This document shows, one piece after another, positions 13,803-16,398 of a stretch of DNA of 16,398 bases. A program made the position numbers and the translations under genes. The DNA lies in contig JAVVEE010000059.1 in the NCBI GenBank assembly GCA_032251315.1, positions 1-16,398 on the forward strand, in the 5' to 3' direction. The notes beneath the pieces were generated by a model that was not told the DNA's origin, did no database searches, and saw only the letters and a list, made by a program, of their open reading frames with translations. Within the stretch, counting starts at the first letter, position 1. Every line of letters starts with the position of its first letter. This DNA comes from LH-M37 sp032251315. GTDB lineage: Bacteria; Pseudomonadota; Gammaproteobacteria; SZUA-229.

Positions 13803-13853
13803 TTAAATGCTTATCATTTACTTTTCCGGGTGAGCGTTTTCATGGCCTGTTGA
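13803..13853 (-). pseudogene. Decayed 3' fragment of a second FN3 lipoprotein gene
   Basis: By eye about 37 of 51 positions agree with the 3' end of the lipoprotein gene (12988-13038), without gaps. On the minus strand it reads NSTGHENAHPEK, a TAA stop, then MISI and TAA. The intact gene ends DTAGHESVYSEEVMISI. The Val codon has become a stop. Similarity ends at about 13853, just before the hairpin-rich element, so the rest of this copy was lost or displaced. Confidence 0.65.
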
Positions 13854-13860
13854 ATTCATC

Positions 13861-14077
13861 TCATGGTTTTGCCTACGCCTCGGCTGGATCAGCGACCCAG
13901 CTAACCAGCCTCAATTACAAACCACATAGATGTGGTTTGCCCTAGGGGGCGGACTACGTGCGTTCAAATTTGATCCTGTCAAACTTAGTCGCCTTCTCTG
14001 GCGAATTGCCGCTAGCAAAGCTGGAAGCTGAGTGTTACAAAATACGTCCTGTATTTTGCCCTTTGGGACAGCAGTGA
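13861..14077. repeat. Hairpin-rich, non-coding intergenic element with twin modules
   Basis: About 215 bases packed with stems. GGCTGG (13882-13887) pairs with CCAGCC (13905-13910). CAAACCACAT (13918-13927) pairs with ATGTGGTTTG (13930-13939). TCGCC (13989-13993) pairs with GGCGA (14000-14004). CAAAATAC (14038-14045) pairs with GTATTTTG (14051-14058). The second and fourth stems lie in the same frame, TTACAAA-stem-TTTGCCCT, 120 bases apart, so the module is duplicated with different inner stem sequences. No frame is open throughout. It separates two gene remnants. It is probably a small mobile or repeated element; the family was not recognised. Confidence 0.6.
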
Positions 14078-14389
14078 TTCACTTTATATAATAACAACGG
14101 CCACCAGAAACTCACGGTTAAATTTGATGGTGAGCTGCTCAAGGTGTTGGCAGCCTCGGGGGATAGCATTGAGTTTGATCTCGCCGGTCATATCAACGGG
14201 TTAAAAGCGCAGGATATACTGACGTTCAAGGATGCTGAGCGGAACAGGATGGAGCTGGCCGCAAACAGTGCAGCAGGTAAATTTACAGCACGACTTTTGC
14301 TCGAACATGTTAGCGGCAAAGTTACGCAGGAAGATGCGATCGACATTAGTAATCTGAAGTATGCGCTAATGTTGAAATTCAACAGATGA
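14078..14389 (+). pseudogene. Orphan C-terminal fragment of an unrecognised protein
   Basis: An open frame of about 103 codons begins directly after a TGA at 14075-14077 at the border of the hairpin-rich element. It reads FTLYNNNGHQKLTVKFDGEL and continues through FDLAGHINGLKAQDILTF to a stop at 14387-14389. There is no ATG before the fragment's own body; the first possible start is a GTG at 14144, without a ribosome site. The residue composition is that of a real protein (alternating polar and hydrophobic residues, few rare residues). The likely reading is the 3' end of a gene whose 5' part was replaced by the element. The family is not recognised. A short real gene from GTG 14144 (81 residues) is the alternative. 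Confidence 0.45.
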
Positions 14390-14452
14390 GGAAGTTTCCG
14401 GTATAAAGAAGAGTCATGGGATCAGGTATTTTCGGGCAGTATTTAAAAATGC

Positions 14453-14551
14453 AAAGCTAAAATTATTTCAAGTCCACTCATAGAATCACGGGGCCATATG
14501 TTTTACATATCCATATATGATATCTCAGCACATGCCTTGTGTTTTAGCTTT
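14453..14551. repeat. Separated inverted repeat in the intergenic region before rsmJ's 3' end
   Basis: AAAGCTAAAA (14453-14462) and TTTTAGCTTT (14542-14551) are perfect inverted copies 79 bases apart. The stretch between contains AT-rich partial palindromes (CATATG, ATATGATAT). The rest of 14390-14673 shows nothing recognisable. It could mark the ends of a small relic or be chance in AT-rich DNA. Confidence 0.35.
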
Positions 14552-14673
14552 CAAATAAATAACAATTGAACTCAATAATCACTGTGCATTGAACCCTGTT
14601 TTTCTATATAACACTGATTTAATTAAGATGGTGATAAATGATAGTCATTCTTGGCAGAGTCTCTTTTTTGTGA

Positions 14674-15465
14674 TCATTCTTTTGGTTTGTGAGTCAGGTA
14701 AATATCAAAGCGGGTTTTTTTGCTGTTGATGGAGGTGGCGGGTTTTTTATCGAGCAGGAAGGGGGCGTGGATGGGGCGTTTTACAACGACTCTGTCTTTG
14801 GCGTAGTTGAGGGCAGTCTCCAGAAGTTCACCGCTGTTTTCGTCTTTGCCCAGTAGGCGTTGCAGTATTTGCATTTCCTTTTTGACCAGCGCGGATTTTT
14901 TTCTTTCCGGGTACATCGGGTCGAGATAGATGGTATCGGGTTGCTGGTCGTTCTTCAGATTTTTCATGAAATCAATGGCGTCCTGATTGTGCAGCTCGAA
15001 GTGTTCTGTGAGGACTTCGGCGCTGTGTTCATCTTCAAGGCCGCGCGCGATGCCATCTTCTATCAGCTTGCTCAGGATGGGTGATTTTTCGACCAGGGTC
15101 AGCGGGCAGCCGAGCGTGGTTAAAATATAGGCGTCACGTGCCAGCCCAGCGGTGATGTCGAGCACGCTGGGATTTTTCCCCTGTTTTAGTCCAACCGCTT
15201 TGGCGATGGCCTGACCGCGGCCACCACCGAACTGTTGACGATGGGCGAGCGCGCCATGTACGAAGTCAACGTAAATGCTGGTATTGAGAGAGTTGTCATA
15301 GAGCTCGATACGTTTGTTGCCGAAAATTAGCTGGAGTTCGTAATCGGGGGGTTTGGCGTTAAGCAGGGGCAGCAGGTTTTCGCCGGCAAATGCCTGCGCC
15401 TGTTCATGGCGGCTGTCGTTATCGCAGACGACGCAGAGTGATTTTTTTAAATGGCTCTCGGACAT
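14674..15465 (-). CDS. rsmJ: 16S rRNA (guanine1516-N2)-methyltransferase RsmJ
   Basis: SAM-dependent methyltransferase that makes m2G1516 in 16S rRNA of the small ribosomal subunit. The 263 residues fit the family (E. coli 250). Landmarks are YVDFVHGALAHRQQFGGGRG with QAIAKAVGLK (RsmJ-specific), SAM-binding SVLDITAGLARDAYIL where most members read DATAGLGRDA, ILTTLGCPLTLVEKSP, and the catalytic-loop type motif YLDPMYPERKKSALVKKEMQ. The C-terminus KTRFDIYLT is typical. It is divergent from tatD with about 39 bases between starts. No terminator is obvious beyond its stop. Confidence 0.94.
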   Translation of the reverse strand: MSESHLKKSLCVVCDNDSRHEQAQAFAGENLLPLLNAKPPDYELQLIFGNKRIELYDNSLNTSIYVDFVHGALAHRQQFGGGRGQAIAKAVGLKQGKNPSVLDITAGLARDAYILTTLGCPLTLVEKSPILSKLIEDGIARGLEDEHSAEVLTEHFELHNQDAIDFMKNLKNDQQPDTIYLDPMYPERKKSALVKKEMQILQRLLGKDENSGELLETALNYAKDRVVVKRPIHAPFLLDKKPATSINSKKTRFDIYLTHKPKE

Positions 15466-15504
15466 GATGGTTCAGGATTGTTGGTAGCTGTTATGATAGC
15501 GCAG

Positions 15505-16311
15505 ATGAGTACATATATTGATATTGGTGTTAATTTAACCGGCAGTTCTTTTCAGGATGATCTGGATGGGGTAGTTCAGCGGGCGTTGCGTGCCGGCGTG
15601 GGTGTGATGATTGTCACCGGTACGGATCTTGAGCATAGCCGCAGGGCGATTGAGCTGTGCCGGCAATATCCGGGTGTGCTGTATGCCACGGCGGGTGTGC
15701 ATCCGCATCATGCTGATGATTATACTGAGGCCACAGGCCGGCAGCTGGCCGAACTCTGCGGGCAGGATTGTGTCGTGGCGCTGGGTGAATGCGGTCTGGA
15801 TTATAATCGGAATTTTTCCACCGGGGTGAATCAGCGTATGGTTTTTGAGGCGCAGCTGAAGCTGGCGGCGGCGGTAGGGAAGCCGGTGTTTCTGCATCAG
15901 CGTGAGGCGCACGACGATTTTATCGCCATGCTGACGAATGCCCGTCCACAGCTCAGTAACGCGGTGGCACATTGTTTTACCGGCACCGTGGCCGAGGTGA
16001 ACGAATATCTGGCGCTGGATATGTATGTTGGCGTCACCGGCTGGATTTGTGATGAGCGCCGTGGCCGCGATTTGCAGCATGCAGTGAGAGAGATTCCACT
16101 GGATCGTATTATGCTCGAAACCGATGCGCCTTATCTGCTGCCCAGAGACTTGTCCAAAGATCCGGCTGAAGCGCCGGTAAAAAGTCGTCGCAACGAGCCC
16201 TGCTACCTTCCCCATATTGCGGAAACCGTCTCGCGTTATATGGGGGTCGATGTAGAGGAGCTGAAGCAGGCGGCAGTCACTAATGCAAAAAGATTTTTTA
16301 ATATTCCATAG
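15505..16311 (+). CDS. tatD: TatD family metal-dependent deoxyribonuclease
   Basis: TIM-barrel metallohydrolase with 3'-to-5' DNase activity, linked to DNA repair of oxidative damage. The TatD subgroup is indicated by the opening YIDIGVNLTGSSF instead of the His-X-His opening of YcfH/YjjV. Other metal and active-site motifs are visible: GVHPHH (65-69), GECGLDYNRNFST (94-106, Glu95), FLHQREAHDDF (129-139, His131), AHCFTGT (His156), and ETDAPYLLPRDL (205-216, Asp207). The length is 268 residues (E. coli 260). ATG 15505 is preferred because it matches the family start; ATG 15451 would overlap the rsmJ coding sequence and add an unrelated extension, and ATG 15493 adds four residues. The ribosome site is weak. 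Confidence 0.95.
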   Translation: MSTYIDIGVNLTGSSFQDDLDGVVQRALRAGVGVMIVTGTDLEHSRRAIELCRQYPGVLYATAGVHPHHADDYTEATGRQLAELCGQDCVVALGECGLDYNRNFSTGVNQRMVFEAQLKLAAAVGKPVFLHQREAHDDFIAMLTNARPQLSNAVAHCFTGTVAEVNEYLALDMYVGVTGWICDERRGRDLQHAVREIPLDRIMLETDAPYLLPRDLSKDPAEAPVKSRRNEPCYLPHIAETVSRYMGVDVEELKQAAVTNAKRFFNIP

Positions 16312-16398
16312 CTTTTATCTGACGCGGATTTTAGTCATAAGTGCGCCACGTTGTAAAAAGTGGGCCAGTGGGTACACTCACCGGTCGACTAAAACACA

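Noticed and set aside
13861..14077. Integron attC site or group II intron for the hairpin-rich stretch
   Set aside because: The attC core sites (GTTRRRY and RYYYAAC in the required arrangement) were not found, and neither was a domain V-like hairpin or a reverse transcriptase.
15451..15504. ATG at 15451 as the tatD start
   Set aside because: It would overlap the rsmJ start codon region and add 18 residues not found in TatD proteins; the family start is at 15505.
15535..16215. Long open frame on the minus strand opposite tatD (about 226 codons)
   Set aside because: Fully antisense to tatD, with a composition unlike a real protein and no motif; treated as a shadow.
16312..16398. Start of another gene after tatD
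   Set aside because: The 87 bases to the window edge contain no convincing start, ribosome site or known motif.

Overview
The window looks like a chromosomal segment of a gammaproteobacterium of moderate GC content. The housekeeping genes are of gammaproteobacterial type: alaA, yggS, sbcB, rlmM, a BolA/IbaG gene, suhB next to trmJ, yajQ, rsmJ and tatD. All closely follow the family patterns I know from Enterobacteria and Pseudomonads. I cannot name a genus. No tRNA, rRNA, CRISPR array, complete insertion sequence or phage gene was seen.

Layout. (1) 1-2056: the end of a palindromic repeat, then alaA (alanine aminotransferase) and yggS (PLP homeostasis). (2) 2057-5536: an accessory copper/redox locus. 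A Crp/Fnr-family regulator is followed by an AT-rich spacer with a 16-bp palindrome in Crp/Fnr spacing. Two tandem genes then encode the two halves of a multicopper oxidase, and a strong terminator closes the unit. The first half carries a Tat signal and the second has no export signal. (3) 5624-8333, minus strand: sbcB, then a decayed remnant of a NorD/CbbO-type von Willebrand A protein, then rlmM. (4) 8420-10823: a BolA/IbaG gene, suhB divergent from trmJ, and a DUF423 membrane protein. (5) 10848-11506: a second copy of the palindromic repeat, inverted relative to the first, then yajQ. (6) 11669-14673: an accessory zone. It holds a 13-residue leader ORF overlapping a Sel1-repeat gene, a strong bidirectional terminator, a small FN3 lipoprotein, a decayed second copy of that lipoprotein's 3' end, an approximately 215-bp hairpin-rich intergenic element, and the orphan 3' end of an unrecognised gene. 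(7) 14674-16311: rsmJ divergent from tatD.

How the parts may work together. The most coherent system is region 2. The regulator has the E-x-x-S-R recognition-helix pattern of FNR/CRP proteins, which reads TGA half-sites. The palindrome upstream of the oxidase pair presents TGA in exactly that register. The four His-X-His motifs of a trinuclear copper centre are split two and two between the polypeptides, so I infer a hetero-oligomeric enzyme exported through Tat by its signal-bearing partner. The NorD-like remnant nearby hints that the lineage once handled nitric oxide, but nothing shows that it belonged to the same locus. The rest is ordinary housekeeping with small intergenic repeats between the genes.
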